Assembly: GCF_030182585.1 (NCBI RefSeq)
Contig: NZ_JARXOW010000001.1
Coordinates: forward strand, 1,922,001-1,986,000
DNA length: 64,000 nt
Reading direction: 5' to 3'
Source of the DNA: Pedobacter faecalis
GTDB taxonomy: Bacteria > Bacteroidota > Bacteroidia > Sphingobacteriales > Sphingobacteriaceae
In this document: in pieces, positions 46,952 to 56,387 of the stretch
Numbering within the stretch: position 1 is the stretch's first letter
Layout of the letters: each line of letters starts with the position of its first letter
Notes under the pieces: generated by a model
The model's database searches: none
Told to the model about the DNA's origin: nothing
Seen by the model: the letters and a program-made list of their open reading frames with translations, nothing else
Program-made: the position numbers and the translations under genes

Positions 46952-47176
46952 ATGAAAAATTTCAGCCACCCTATACTTCAGCGAACATTTGCTGACTTAA
47001 ATTTCAGCCCGAAATTCCTTGAATTTGCAGCGGAAGAGCAGTTCCCCACTCCCGCAGACATGCTGCAGCTGTCCGTATTCCAACTTGAAACACGTGGCAT
47101 GGATGAAGATCTCATTTTCGAATTCGTACGCTTTCTTGAGAAAGCCGGACTAGGCGATCTTCTTACGGAGAAGTAA
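46952..47176 (+). CDS. small helical protein, 74 aa
   Basis: A short acidic, mostly helical protein (PTPADMLQLSVFQLETRGMD, LIFEFVRFLEKAGLGDLL). The pattern recalls the small helical domains of RNA polymerase alpha C-terminal type, but that likeness is weak. It is divergent from the XRE regulator and has a TAACTTTG promoter element 22 bp upstream. It converges with the TlpA-type gene at 47194. Confidence 0.6.
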   Translation: MKNFSHPILQRTFADLNFSPKFLEFAAEEQFPTPADMLQLSVFQLETRGMDEDLIFEFVRFLEKAGLGDLLTEK

Positions 47177-47193
47177 AGCATGGCTTCTCTCTA

Positions 47194-48270
47194 TCAATCC
47201 AGCAGTTCCCTCAGCTTATTTTCCAGCATCTCTCCCCTTAAGTCCTTCGCTACGATTTTTCCTGACGGATCTACCAGTAAATTGCTGGGGATGGCCCGGA
47301 TACCAAAAAATACCGACACCTCATTGTCCCAGCCTTTCAGGTCCGACAGCTGTGTCCAGGGCATTTTGTCGTCCCGTATAGCCTTTTTCCAGTTGGCCGC
47401 TTTGTCGTCCAGTGAAATCCCCAGAACAGTGAAGCCTTTTTCTTTAAAAGTATTATAGGCTTTCAGTACACTCGGGTTTTCTGCACGGCAGGGCATGCAC
47501 CAGCTCGCCCAAAAGTCCACCAGCACGTACTTGCCTTTAAACTCGCTGAAGCTTACCGGCTTACCGGCAGTATCCGCCTGTACAAAATCTTTTACCTGCG
47601 TCCCGATCTGGCTGTTGGCCATAACACTTAATAGTCCGGCAATTCTCTTCCCGGCACGGGTCTGTTTTGCCGATTCGTGAAGCATGGCGTACAAGCGGCT
47701 TTTCTCCTGGTATTCACCTTCCAGCCCAACCAGATACACGCTGAATGAACTTTTAGGGTGGTTGGCAATAAACTGTGCCGTTCTAAGTGCAAACTGCTTT
47801 CGGTTTTCATCCCGCTGCTGCTCAATCGCAGCTTTTTTCGCCTCGGAAGTGGCACTTTTTAAGCGCACATACAGCGAATCCCACTGTACCCTTAAGTCCT
47901 TGGTCATGGCTACAAACACATCATTATCGCGTTGCATCGGTGCGCCGGTCAGTTTGTAAGATGCCAGGGAGTCCTTTATTCCGGTGAGCTTCATGCGACC
48001 GGGCTCGGCAAAAAAATAATAATTTTTACGGCCGGTTATCAGGGCAATCCGCACAGGTTCTTCCAGGTCCGCTTTCCAGATAAAGGCATCATTGGATGCG
48101 GTTAGGGTATCTGTTGCAGATACCCCGTCCTTATTGTAAAAGATTTCAATGGTGCCGTTGGCAAGTCCCTTGAGCTTTCCCGAAAGCACAGTGTTTTGTG
48201 CTCGGGAAGTCATGGTCAGGGTAAGCAGTGCAAGGAATACACCACTCAGGTATTTCAGTTTTTTCATCAA
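47194..48270 (-). CDS. TlpA-like thiol-disulfide reductase with DUF4369 domain
   Basis: A 358-aa protein. Signal peptide about 1-24 (TMTSRAQ), DUF4369 domain (about 30-130), a helical linker, and a thioredoxin-like AhpC/TSA domain (about 225-358) with the redox motif WASWCMPCRAENP. It reduces disulfides in the periplasm. It follows the SusD gene by 37 bp; such proteins often accompany SusC/D loci in Sphingobacteriaceae. Substrates unknown. Confidence 0.9.
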   Translation of the reverse strand: MMKKLKYLSGVFLALLTLTMTSRAQNTVLSGKLKGLANGTIEIFYNKDGVSATDTLTASNDAFIWKADLEEPVRIALITGRKNYYFFAEPGRMKLTGIKDSLASYKLTGAPMQRDNDVFVAMTKDLRVQWDSLYVRLKSATSEAKKAAIEQQRDENRKQFALRTAQFIANHPKSSFSVYLVGLEGEYQEKSRLYAMLHESAKQTRAGKRIAGLLSVMANSQIGTQVKDFVQADTAGKPVSFSEFKGKYVLVDFWASWCMPCRAENPSVLKAYNTFKEKGFTVLGISLDDKAANWKKAIRDDKMPWTQLSDLKGWDNEVSVFFGIRAIPSNLLVDPSGKIVAKDLRGEMLENKLRELLD

Positions 48271-48307
48271 TGTGTGTTTTACAGGAATAATAAAAGCCTC
48301 TTAGTGT

Positions 48308-49720
48308 TTAGCGGTATCCGTCGTTTTGGTCGAGGGAGGTGTTAAGGTCCCGCTGAGCCTGGGGCACCGGGTACAAGGCTGCCGCTGGGGTGTAACCGGC
48401 CTTCACGACGTTCAGTACAGTTGCGGCTGAGGTCGACGGTGTCACGTTACGTTTCAGATCAAACCAGCGGTTTCCCCATTCAAAACACAACTCCACCTGG
48501 CGTTCATGCATTATGGCATTTAATACCGCATCCTGTGAGGTCACATCTGCCGTGCTGGCTTCCAGACCCGCGCGCTCGCGGATGATATCAACATCTGATA
48601 AAGCGTTGGCGAGGTTGTTCAGACGGGCAGCGGCTTCGGCCCGGATCAGCAGCACTTCGGCCAGCCTCAAGATCATGTATCCTTCGAGCGGCAGATTGGT
48701 TGCCTGTCGGTTACGATACTTGGCGGGATAGCTGAGCGGGTTACCGTTAACGACCGTGGTACCCACCCAGCGCTGCCGGCGCTGGTCTCCTGCCTCAAAC
48801 TTGTTCAAAAGAAAAGGCGTCACCAGATACCTTGGCGTTGTTGCACCGGAAGGGATGAAGTTCTGCGCCTCGGCGGTCTGCTGATAGGAGTTTTTCGCTG
48901 GTATCTGCCATATGGCTTCTTCACTTCCGTCAAGAAACACTGCGTTTAAAGGAACCTCGCTCAGGCGGTAAACATTCGAGCCGACAACATCATCGGCCTC
49001 ATCATACGCCGCCTGCCATTTGCCCTGGTACAGGTATACTTTGGCTAGTAAAGCTTTCGCGGTATACAGGTTCGGCCGGTACCTTGCCTCTGAGGGGTAA
49101 TCGGGCGACAGCCTGTTGAGCGCGTCATTCAGATCGGCCGTGATCTGTGCATACACCGCATCCACGGAAGCCCTGGGCAAACGTGCGTTTACGCGGTAGT
49201 CGGTCGACGTGACCAGGGGCACCCCGCCGAAAATATTGACCAGGTTAAAGTAGTACAATGCCCTCAGCACCTTCATCTCTCCTGTTAGCTGATTTACGAG
49301 GGAGGCCGAGAGCTTATTATTGTCAGAAATTCCTTCCAGCACATCGTTCACCTTGTAAAGGGCCTGATAGGGATATTGCCACAAGCCAATAATGCTTCCG
49401 TTTAAGGGGGTAAGGGAATAGTTATAGAACTGTGGCCTGTCTGAAGAACTGAGGGTGGTCGACAGCTCATCGGCGGAAAGTCCTGTCGCTATGGTAAAGT
49501 TGGCATCGCTGTAGCCAAAGCCTTTCGACTGGTTATAGGTATACACGCCGGCTACGACCGACATCACTGAGGCGCTGTCTGCAAATTGCTGTTCCCTGTT
49601 AATAAAAGATGGCGGGTTACCCGGTAACTCGACCAGTTTTTTACAGGACGCAAGTATGCCTAACATGATCAGCAAATAACCTGCGTTAAATATATTTTTA
49701 TTAAATGACCTTGTTTTCAT
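48308..49720 (-). CDS. SusD/RagB family outer-membrane lipoprotein
   Basis: 470 aa. Signal with lipobox ILASC (Cys about 26). N-terminal SusD-like region and TPR-type helices (VLRALYYFNLVNIFGGVPLV, YTAKALLAKVYLYQGKWQAA), and the C-terminal family block (VDIIRERAG, then NRWFDLKR). It sits on the cell surface and caps the TonB-dependent SusC barrel to capture ligand. It starts 9 bp after the SusC stop. Confidence 0.95.
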   Translation of the reverse strand: MKTRSFNKNIFNAGYLLIMLGILASCKKLVELPGNPPSFINREQQFADSASVMSVVAGVYTYNQSKGFGYSDANFTIATGLSADELSTTLSSSDRPQFYNYSLTPLNGSIIGLWQYPYQALYKVNDVLEGISDNNKLSASLVNQLTGEMKVLRALYYFNLVNIFGGVPLVTSTDYRVNARLPRASVDAVYAQITADLNDALNRLSPDYPSEARYRPNLYTAKALLAKVYLYQGKWQAAYDEADDVVGSNVYRLSEVPLNAVFLDGSEEAIWQIPAKNSYQQTAEAQNFIPSGATTPRYLVTPFLLNKFEAGDQRRQRWVGTTVVNGNPLSYPAKYRNRQATNLPLEGYMILRLAEVLLIRAEAAARLNNLANALSDVDIIRERAGLEASTADVTSQDAVLNAIMHERQVELCFEWGNRWFDLKRNVTPSTSAATVLNVVKAGYTPAAALYPVPQAQRDLNTSLDQNDGYR

Positions 49721-49729
49721 GACAACGAG

Positions 49730-52700
49730 TTAAAATTTAAAGTTCATACCAAATGCGACGATCCGTTGAATCGGGAAGGCTGTATACGTGCCCGGCTGTT
49801 CAGGATCGCCCGCCTTATAATTCGTAATCGTAAACAGGTTCTGTGCGTTTATATAAATACTGCCGCCGCGCACATGCATTTTCTTCAGAAAATTGTCCGG
49901 TAGGGCATACGACAAGGCGACCGTTTTTACGCGCAGATAGGTATTGTTGCTGTATATGCCGTCCGACTGCGTAAAGGGCGGAATCGTACTCAGTGAACCG
50001 GAGTAAAAGCTGCTGCCTAACCGCTGTATGGTGACCTGATCGTTGGGATTTTTCCAGTAATTGCCCAATATTTCTGCGGGTTGGTTCACCTGCGAACCCG
50101 GGAAGTCACTGTAATAAAGCCCTGCAAGATAATTCGGCGCATTGCTGCTGGAGAACTGGCAGAAAACATATAGGCCGAAATCTCCGTAGGTAAAATTATT
50201 ACCAAAACCACCCATATACTTCACTTCCATATTCCCTATCGGGACCTGGTCGCCGCCATTGGCTATCCTGCCCGATTTCGGACTGGAGGTCACCTCTCCG
50301 TTTCTATCGTAAAACTCATAGAGCCCGGTTTCTGGGTTTACCCCTTTATACTTATAGCCGATGATGGTCGAGACGGGCTGTCCGACGATATATTTATTGG
50401 CATACGCCGACGACTCCAGGTTCGGGAACTCAAGCAGTTTATTCCGGTTTAAGGTTAAATTGAAGGTGGTCGACCATGTAAAATGCCGTCCTTTAACATT
50501 GGCGGTTGTCGTCGTAAATTCCCAGCCCTTATTTTGCACAACCGCATCCAGATTTCCGAACACACGGGTGAAACCGCTTTGCGCAGCTAGAGGCATATCT
50601 ACCAGTTGGTTGCCTTCCCTGTTCCGGTAATACGTAGCATTTAATACCACCCGGTTATCGATAAAACCAAGATCCAGCGCCAGGTTCAGCGACTTCTTGG
50701 TGGCCCAGCTGAAATCCGGGTTATAAAGATTATAGGCATAAGCTTGTTTAATGTCCTGGAATGCCGGCACACTAGATAAGTTCTGATAAAGCGCCTGATA
50801 AGAGTAAGCCCTGGAAGCGTCCCCTCCCGATGTTCCGTAACTTCCCGATAACTTTCCATAGGTCAGGATCGGGAAGGTATCAAACAGGCTTTCCTCCGAA
50901 AATATCCAGCCGGCACCCACAGAGGCAAAGTTTCCGAACTGCCTTCCCGGACCGAAATTGCTGGAACCGTCTCTCCTGCCCGACACCTCCACAATATACT
51001 TCTCGTCGTGCACGTATTTAAGTCGCGCAAAGCCCGCACTGTACCTGAGCAGATTTAACGTTTCGGAAGGATAGGTCGTCGTAGCACCAACAATGGTCCG
51101 CAAAAAATAATCGCTCGAGTAGCCGTAGCCCTCCACGCGGTAGGCATCGCTGCTCACCTTTTTGTAGGTACCACCCAGTAAGGCGGTCAGCACACCTTTA
51201 CCTAACGGCAGGGTATAATTCAGCTGCGGCTCCACGTTAATCGTCTGGGCCACGTTATCGCCAAAGGCTGCACTTGGCTCCGCCCAGGTAGGTTCCTGGG
51301 AACTGGCCGGGTTTTCAGAACGCTCCACGGTACTGCTCCGGTTAAAGCCGATGTTAGCACCTAAAGTCAGGCCGGTCAGCACCTTGTAAGAAACATTTAG
51401 TGCCGTGTTAAAGTTGTAATTCTGAAGATATACAGGCCGCAAAAGCCCGGCGTAGAAATTCTGCCCATCCAAAGAATATCCCTTATAGTTCCAGATCAGG
51501 TTGCCCGAGGCATCTTTAAGATCGGGTAGGTTCGGAGCAAGTACGATATTCTGGTTCCCGCCATAAGCGGCAGAGTTGTTCTGGTCATAGCCATAGTCGG
51601 TAACCAGGTCGAGGGAAAGGCGATTATTGGCCGATCCGCTGTGCAAGGCACTGTGTAAAGTAAACCGCTGATCTGAAAAATCTCCCGGATAATTATAGTT
51701 CGAGCGGGTATAGCCTGCCGCCACCAGGTAGGTGTTCGACGCAGTTCCGCCAGATACCGTGGCATGGAAGTCGGTATTATTTGTTGTCCTTCCCCTGATG
51801 ATCTTTTGCCAGTCGGTATATTTATTCTGGTCGAAAAGCGTTAAGTCAGGGGCATAACCCATGTAATCGTCCGGGTCACCGGAAGGTGTAATTTCATCCG
51901 CGGCAAAGGCTTCTCTCCGCAGCTGGAGATATTGCTGCGTGTTCAGCATTTCCACCGGACGGGCCACATAGTTAAACTGCGTATTGAGGTTCACGTCAAG
52001 ACTGGTTTGCCCGGACTTGCCACGCTTTGTTGTAATTAAAACCACCCCATTTGCGCCCTGCGAACCATAGATGGAGGTGGCAGCGGCATCTTTAAGGATG
52101 GTGATGCTTTCAATATCGTTGGGATTAATGCTGTTAAACGGACTGATCCCTGTGGCCTGACTGATACCGCCGGTAAAGGATTGTGCCGTGGCCAGACTGT
52201 TAAGCTGGTTGATGTTCACGTTTTGCTGTGCAAAAGGCACACCGTCGATAATAAACAGGGGCTGGTCGTAAGGCTTAACCTGGAGGGTAGTGCCCAGCGT
52301 ATTCTGCCCGCGCACCTGTACCAGCGCTGTGGAACCGGGTACACCATTGGTGCCGTTCACGGCAAGTCCCGCAACCCGGCCCTGCAAGGCAAGCAGCGGA
52401 TTGGTCACCGGCTGCTTCTCGATCTCACTGGCATTTACTGAAGCAACGGAGCCGACACTAAAGCGCTTCTCTTCGTTGCCGTAAGCGATAACCTGCACCT
52501 CGTTAAGTTTCGACTCGATCAGCTCCAGGGCAATATCACCAAGCTCTGGTCTTACAACGACTCTCCTGGTCAGATAGCCCACATAAGAAATTTCGATCTC
52601 AGCTTTTTCATTCACTCCGCCCAGATAAAAGGTTCCGTTTGAGCTGGTCTTCGTGCCCTTAGCTTCTCCTACTACCGAGATGTTGGCGCCTGCAAGAGGC

Positions 52701-53137
52701 TTACCGTCCCGGTCTACAATACGGCCGCGCACATCAATATTTGCAAAAATGGCGCTCACCTTCTCAAAAATGGAAGGCTCCTTCTTTTTAATGACGATCG
52801 TTTTTTCGAGAAGTACATAGGTAAACGGCTGGTTTTCCAGGCAGGCACTTAAAGCGTCCTGAACACTGGCGTCGTGGATGTTCAGGCTAACCGGCCTGGC
52901 GTTCCGCAGCAGGTTCTCCTTCACGACAAAATCGTACCCGCTTTGCTGCCGGATCGCGTTGAAGACCTGTTCAAGCGACAAATCTTTTCCTTTCAGCGAG
53001 ATCCTCTGCCCGTAACTGGCAGCCGCGACCTGCATAAAGGTGAATAGCAATAATACGGTGGTTAGTCGCATAATAAGCAGAATTTTAGCGGCATAGCGTT
53101 TAGGCACCGCACGGTTGTTGGTGTAAATTTTATACAT
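49730..53137 (-). CDS. SusC/RagA TonB-dependent transporter with N-terminal STN domain
   Basis: 1135 aa from ATG 53137 (MYKIYTNNRAVPKRYAAKIL). Signal anchor, an STN signalling domain (about 60-120; SLEQVFNAIRQQSGYDFVV), a carboxypeptidase-D-like domain (about 140-220), plug with GSQGANGVVLITTKRG, and a long beta-barrel ending in an aromatic. The STN domain couples ligand transport to the FecR anti-sigma factor encoded upstream. No glycoside hydrolase lies nearby, so the nutrient cannot be inferred. Confidence 0.95.
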   Translation of the reverse strand: MYKIYTNNRAVPKRYAAKILLIMRLTTVLLLFTFMQVAAASYGQRISLKGKDLSLEQVFNAIRQQSGYDFVVKENLLRNARPVSLNIHDASVQDALSACLENQPFTYVLLEKTIVIKKKEPSIFEKVSAIFANIDVRGRIVDRDGKPLAGANISVVGEAKGTKTSSNGTFYLGGVNEKAEIEISYVGYLTRRVVVRPELGDIALELIESKLNEVQVIAYGNEEKRFSVGSVASVNASEIEKQPVTNPLLALQGRVAGLAVNGTNGVPGSTALVQVRGQNTLGTTLQVKPYDQPLFIIDGVPFAQQNVNINQLNSLATAQSFTGGISQATGISPFNSINPNDIESITILKDAAATSIYGSQGANGVVLITTKRGKSGQTSLDVNLNTQFNYVARPVEMLNTQQYLQLRREAFAADEITPSGDPDDYMGYAPDLTLFDQNKYTDWQKIIRGRTTNNTDFHATVSGGTASNTYLVAAGYTRSNYNYPGDFSDQRFTLHSALHSGSANNRLSLDLVTDYGYDQNNSAAYGGNQNIVLAPNLPDLKDASGNLIWNYKGYSLDGQNFYAGLLRPVYLQNYNFNTALNVSYKVLTGLTLGANIGFNRSSTVERSENPASSQEPTWAEPSAAFGDNVAQTINVEPQLNYTLPLGKGVLTALLGGTYKKVSSDAYRVEGYGYSSDYFLRTIVGATTTYPSETLNLLRYSAGFARLKYVHDEKYIVEVSGRRDGSSNFGPGRQFGNFASVGAGWIFSEESLFDTFPILTYGKLSGSYGTSGGDASRAYSYQALYQNLSSVPAFQDIKQAYAYNLYNPDFSWATKKSLNLALDLGFIDNRVVLNATYYRNREGNQLVDMPLAAQSGFTRVFGNLDAVVQNKGWEFTTTTANVKGRHFTWSTTFNLTLNRNKLLEFPNLESSAYANKYIVGQPVSTIIGYKYKGVNPETGLYEFYDRNGEVTSSPKSGRIANGGDQVPIGNMEVKYMGGFGNNFTYGDFGLYVFCQFSSSNAPNYLAGLYYSDFPGSQVNQPAEILGNYWKNPNDQVTIQRLGSSFYSGSLSTIPPFTQSDGIYSNNTYLRVKTVALSYALPDNFLKKMHVRGGSIYINAQNLFTITNYKAGDPEQPGTYTAFPIQRIVAFGMNFKF

Positions 53138-53252
53138 TTGTTTGTCTTGGTTAGTTGATAAGTCAATTTTTTTCGCCTGATCCGGACATTGGCCAGCTGT
53201 GTTGCAACCACATCTGGCTTTTTCATGGATCATTGAGAGATAGTGTTGGTAG

Positions 53253-54428
53253 CTATTTCGTCACAGTAACCCTCCTTCCTTCTATCTCAAAGTGAACTTC
53301 CCCTGTTGCTTCTATGACTTTTAATATGGCAGATATATTTTTAGACCTGGAAACCACGCCTACCAGTTTCAGGTTTGAGGGGGCAGACGGCGTGTAAACG
53401 ATTTCCACGTTATACCATCTTGCGATCTTCCGCATCAAAACATCGAAATCAGTATCCCTCAGCACAAAATCACCGTTCTTCCAGGCAACAACACCTGCGG
53501 TATTTACAGCATTTACCTGGATCTTACCAGCGGGGGTTAGGGCCGACTGCTCACCGGGCCGCAGCCTGGCCTTCTGTAACGACAATACGTTCACGCTGCC
53601 CTCCAGCAAGGTGGTTTTAATGACCGGCTCGTCATCATAGGCGTTAATGTTAAAATGGGTACCCAGCACTTCTACCGTCTGATTTTTAGAGGACACCAGG
53701 AATGGCACACGTTGTGCAGTTTTCGCAACCTCAAAATAAACCTCACCGGTGATCTCCACTTTACGGACTTTCAGTCCCGCAAAGGAGGCTGGAAATCTGA
53801 TAGACGAACCTGCATTCAGCCACACTTTAGTCTGATCGGGCAGGATCAGCTGATACTGCTGTCCTTTGGATGTAGTCAGCGTATTAAAAGATTGCTCCCC
53901 GCCCTGCGCTTCAATTCCCTTGGCCTGGTACAATACCTGACCATCCGTGGCCTTAACAATGCTCGTCCCGGATTCTTCTGCAAGCTTACCTTCCAGGGCA
54001 TCAGAAAGGCTGATGTGCCGACCGTCACCCAGGGTTAAGGTAGCGCCATTTGTCCCGGCCGGTATGTCTTTCGAACGGCTTATACCTGCAATTTCCCTTT
54101 CCCTCGTATTCCAGCTAAACCATAGCAGCGCAACCGATCCAACGATCAATAGCATAGCTGCGGCAATGATCTTATAGGAGAAAGGATAACGCTTTTTGGT
54201 TTCAAGCTTCTGGAGCGTCTTGTTCCATACGGCATCCTCATCAAAAGCATTATACTGAACCAGCAAATCCCGCAGCCGCTCCTCAGTACCGAACTGCTCG
54301 CTGAGATACCTGCTGTTTTCAGGGGAAGCAGCGATCCATGCGTTCAATTCAGCCGCCTGTTCTTCGCTCAGTTCTCCCTTTAGGTAGCCGGCGATAAGCC
54401 TTGAAATATAAAATGGTTCTTTTAGCAT
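53253..54428 (-). CDS. FecR-type anti-sigma factor
   Basis: 391 aa from ATG 54428 (MLKEPFYISRLIAGYLKGEL). A cytosolic N-terminal region (about 1-85), one membrane helix (about 87-107), and a periplasmic FecR domain (GQQYQLILPDQTKVWLNAGS, VEVLGTHFNINAY) with a C-terminal DUF4974 domain. It holds the ECF sigma factor until the SusC STN domain signals. It lies between sigma and SusC, as usual. Confidence 0.93.
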   Translation of the reverse strand: MLKEPFYISRLIAGYLKGELSEEQAAELNAWIAASPENSRYLSEQFGTEERLRDLLVQYNAFDEDAVWNKTLQKLETKKRYPFSYKIIAAAMLLIVGSVALLWFSWNTREREIAGISRSKDIPAGTNGATLTLGDGRHISLSDALEGKLAEESGTSIVKATDGQVLYQAKGIEAQGGEQSFNTLTTSKGQQYQLILPDQTKVWLNAGSSIRFPASFAGLKVRKVEITGEVYFEVAKTAQRVPFLVSSKNQTVEVLGTHFNINAYDDEPVIKTTLLEGSVNVLSLQKARLRPGEQSALTPAGKIQVNAVNTAGVVAWKNGDFVLRDTDFDVLMRKIARWYNVEIVYTPSAPSNLKLVGVVSRSKNISAILKVIEATGEVHFEIEGRRVTVTK

Positions 54429-54504
54429 CGGTCGGGTTTGGTTCCTGCGTTTAATATAGAAACGAAGCAGCCTCCGGTTCAACCCATAAAACCTGAAAAA
54501 TATT

Positions 54505-55101
54505 TTAGCGGCTTTCAATAAAAAGAAGCAGGGCTACTATGCCCATTGATGAAATGCCCCTTTTCAGCATTGCCGTTTTGAGCAGATTTACCGCCCTGGT
54601 TTTATAATTTCGCACCGTTTGCTCAGACAGGCCCAGCCGATCTGCAATCTCCTCTGTCTTTTTGAGATCAAAATAAATCAGCTTAAAAACTTCCTTATAG
54701 TTATCCGGCAGCATCTCGATCTCCTCGTCCAGTATCGCGAGGACCTCCGCCGTAATCATGTGATTTAAAATCGTGTTTTCCCCTCCCTCCTGCGCATCGG
54801 AATACGCTTTTTGCGCACGGGTTTTCACCTTAGCGCGACGTATAACGTCCAGACAGGCATTTCGGCAGCTGATATAGAGAAAAGCTTTGATGTTTTCCTC
54901 CGTTTTAAAATCCCTTCTTCGCTCCCAAAGCTTCGCGAAACACTCCGCTACAACATCTTCAGCCTCCAGCGGATCGTTAATAAGACGGTTAGCAAAAAAG
55001 CCGAGCGACCTTGCATGAAGCTTAAAACAAAAAGACAAGGCCGAATGATCACCACTACGTAGAGATTCTGTCCAGTTCTTTTGCCCCTGCCATGCCATCA
55101 T
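54505..55101 (-). CDS. ECF RNA polymerase sigma-70 factor
   Basis: 198 aa from ATG 55101 (MMAWQGQKNW); an in-frame start at 55125 is possible. Region 2 (about 20-90; DPLEAEDVVAECFAKLWERR) and region 4 (about 130-185; LPDNYKEVFKLIYFDLKKTE, LGLSEQTVRNYKTRAVNLL) are present. It belongs to the FecI/SusC-linked ECF group of Bacteroidota and likely activates the SusC/D operon. It is followed by FecR after 76 bp. Confidence 0.93.
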   Translation of the reverse strand: MMAWQGQKNWTESLRSGDHSALSFCFKLHARSLGFFANRLINDPLEAEDVVAECFAKLWERRRDFKTEENIKAFLYISCRNACLDVIRRAKVKTRAQKAYSDAQEGGENTILNHMITAEVLAILDEEIEMLPDNYKEVFKLIYFDLKKTEEIADRLGLSEQTVRNYKTRAVNLLKTAMLKRGISSMGIVALLLFIESR

Positions 55102-55289
55102 AAGCCCTTGTATTTTATGATGCAATATCTTTAATTATTTTGACTTCGCCAGATTTCCCCAAAAGTGAAGCGCAATCCCTCTAACATATCATTCATCAAG
55201 AATTGGAAAAGCGGAATTTAAAGGTCTATTTCAGGTTGAATTAAAAGGAAGTTTTAAAACAAGATGTTATTTTTGTATCTTTAACTATT

Positions 55290-55493
55290 ATGGCAAGTAG
55301 ATCAAGAACAAGTGATGGGTTTGCTTATCTTACTAAACGAATAGTTGTAAGTAAAGCAAAAAGTGCTGGTAAAGCCGCTGCTAAGAATGCAATGGAACTG
55401 ATGGGCTATGTCGTAACTGTTAAGGGTGACTGGGTAGTGAAGGAATATCAGGATGGAAGTTCCGAACGAATTGAAAAACTTCAAAAGGCCTAA
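55290..55493 (+). CDS. small antitoxin-like partner of zeta toxin
   Basis: 67 aa, basic and helical at first (TKRIVVSKAKSAGKAAAKNA), then a short strand region (MGYVVTVKGDWVVKEYQDGS). It lies 11 bp upstream of the zeta-type toxin gene in the same direction. Size and position fit an antitoxin, but it does not resemble the classical epsilon antitoxin, so the pairing is inferred from context. Confidence 0.7.
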   Translation: MASRSRTSDGFAYLTKRIVVSKAKSAGKAAAKNAMELMGYVVTVKGDWVVKEYQDGSSERIEKLQKA

Positions 55494-55504
55494 TTCTATC
55501 ATCT

Positions 55505-56284
55505 TTGTCGGAGCAAACTACACCACAACTTCGTCTTAGGGTTTTTGCCGGCCCCAACGGCTCCGGTAAAAGCACTGTTATTAAAAGCATTCGTGAAACT
55601 GAGGTAGACGACAACATCAAGCTTGATGTCGGGGTTTACATTAATGCAGACGATATAGCAAAAGATTTAAGTGCTGGAGATTTTTCCTTTCAATCATACA
55701 GCGTGGAGTGTACTGCCACTGATCTCGTTAAATTTGGTGAGACATCCGGATTATTGTCCAACGAATTTCCGGCAGATCAATTTCGCAATTCTATTAAAAT
55801 TTCGGGACCGAAGCTTTCTTTAATCATACCAGAAAGCCTGGATCGCGTGGCGCAGATTATTGCTAGGTTTTTAAGGCATGCATTTATTAAAGCCAGGCGA
55901 CGATTTTCGTTTGAAACCGTGTTTTCTCACGAATCTAACCTAGATGACATGCGCCTAGCCGCTAAAGCAGGCTATAAGGTTTACCTTTATTTCGTTGGGA
56001 CCGAATCTCCTGAAATTAATAAGTTTCGCGTAGCACTGCGGGTCAAGGGAGGGGGACATCATGTTCCCGCTGATCGGATTGAAAAGCGATACGTGCGCTC
56101 TATGGAACTTCTTAAAGAAGCTGCAGAGATCGCTTACCAAGGATATTTCTTTGATAACTCTATCAATGATGAACCTTACCGGCTTGTAGGCCACTTCAAA
56201 GTGATAGCCGGAAAAAAGGAATGGGATGCTATTCCTGAAGATCAAGTTTCGATCTGGTTCAGAAAATACTATTCTAAAACATAA
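55505..56284 (+). CDS. zeta-toxin family kinase
   Basis: 259 aa from a TTG start at 55505; no ATG or GTG gives a full N-terminus after the upstream stop. P-loop GPNGSGKST at 16-24, then FSFETVFSHE (substrate-side glutamate) and KGGGHHVPADRIEKRYVRSM (arginine-rich region), as in zeta-like toxins that phosphorylate UDP-N-acetylglucosamine and block wall synthesis. Some relatives act on other substrates. The weak TTG start should keep toxin output below that of its partner. Confidence 0.85.
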   Translation: MSEQTTPQLRLRVFAGPNGSGKSTVIKSIRETEVDDNIKLDVGVYINADDIAKDLSAGDFSFQSYSVECTATDLVKFGETSGLLSNEFPADQFRNSIKISGPKLSLIIPESLDRVAQIIARFLRHAFIKARRRFSFETVFSHESNLDDMRLAAKAGYKVYLYFVGTESPEINKFRVALRVKGGGHHVPADRIEKRYVRSMELLKEAAEIAYQGYFFDNSINDEPYRLVGHFKVIAGKKEWDAIPEDQVSIWFRKYYSKT

Positions 56285-56341
56285 AGCAGCGTTTAGGCTT
56301 CAGCAAATGCCCAAGCCGAAATCCATGCTGGTCGGCTAGCA

Positions 56342-56383
56342 TTACTAACATTTTTAGCTAAATTGCAAAAAATTGTACCTTTG
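56342..56383 (+). promoter_or_regulatory. operator site and promoter of alkB copy 1
   Basis: TTACTAACATTTTTAGCTAA at 56342-56361 contains CTAA-N5-TTAG and covers the expected -33 position of a promoter whose -7 element is TACCTTTG (56376-56383). The ATG follows only 4 bp after the -7 element, so the mRNA may be leaderless. The same site recurs at 63278-63297 and 63318-63337. Confidence 0.6.
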
Positions 56384-56387
56384 TATC

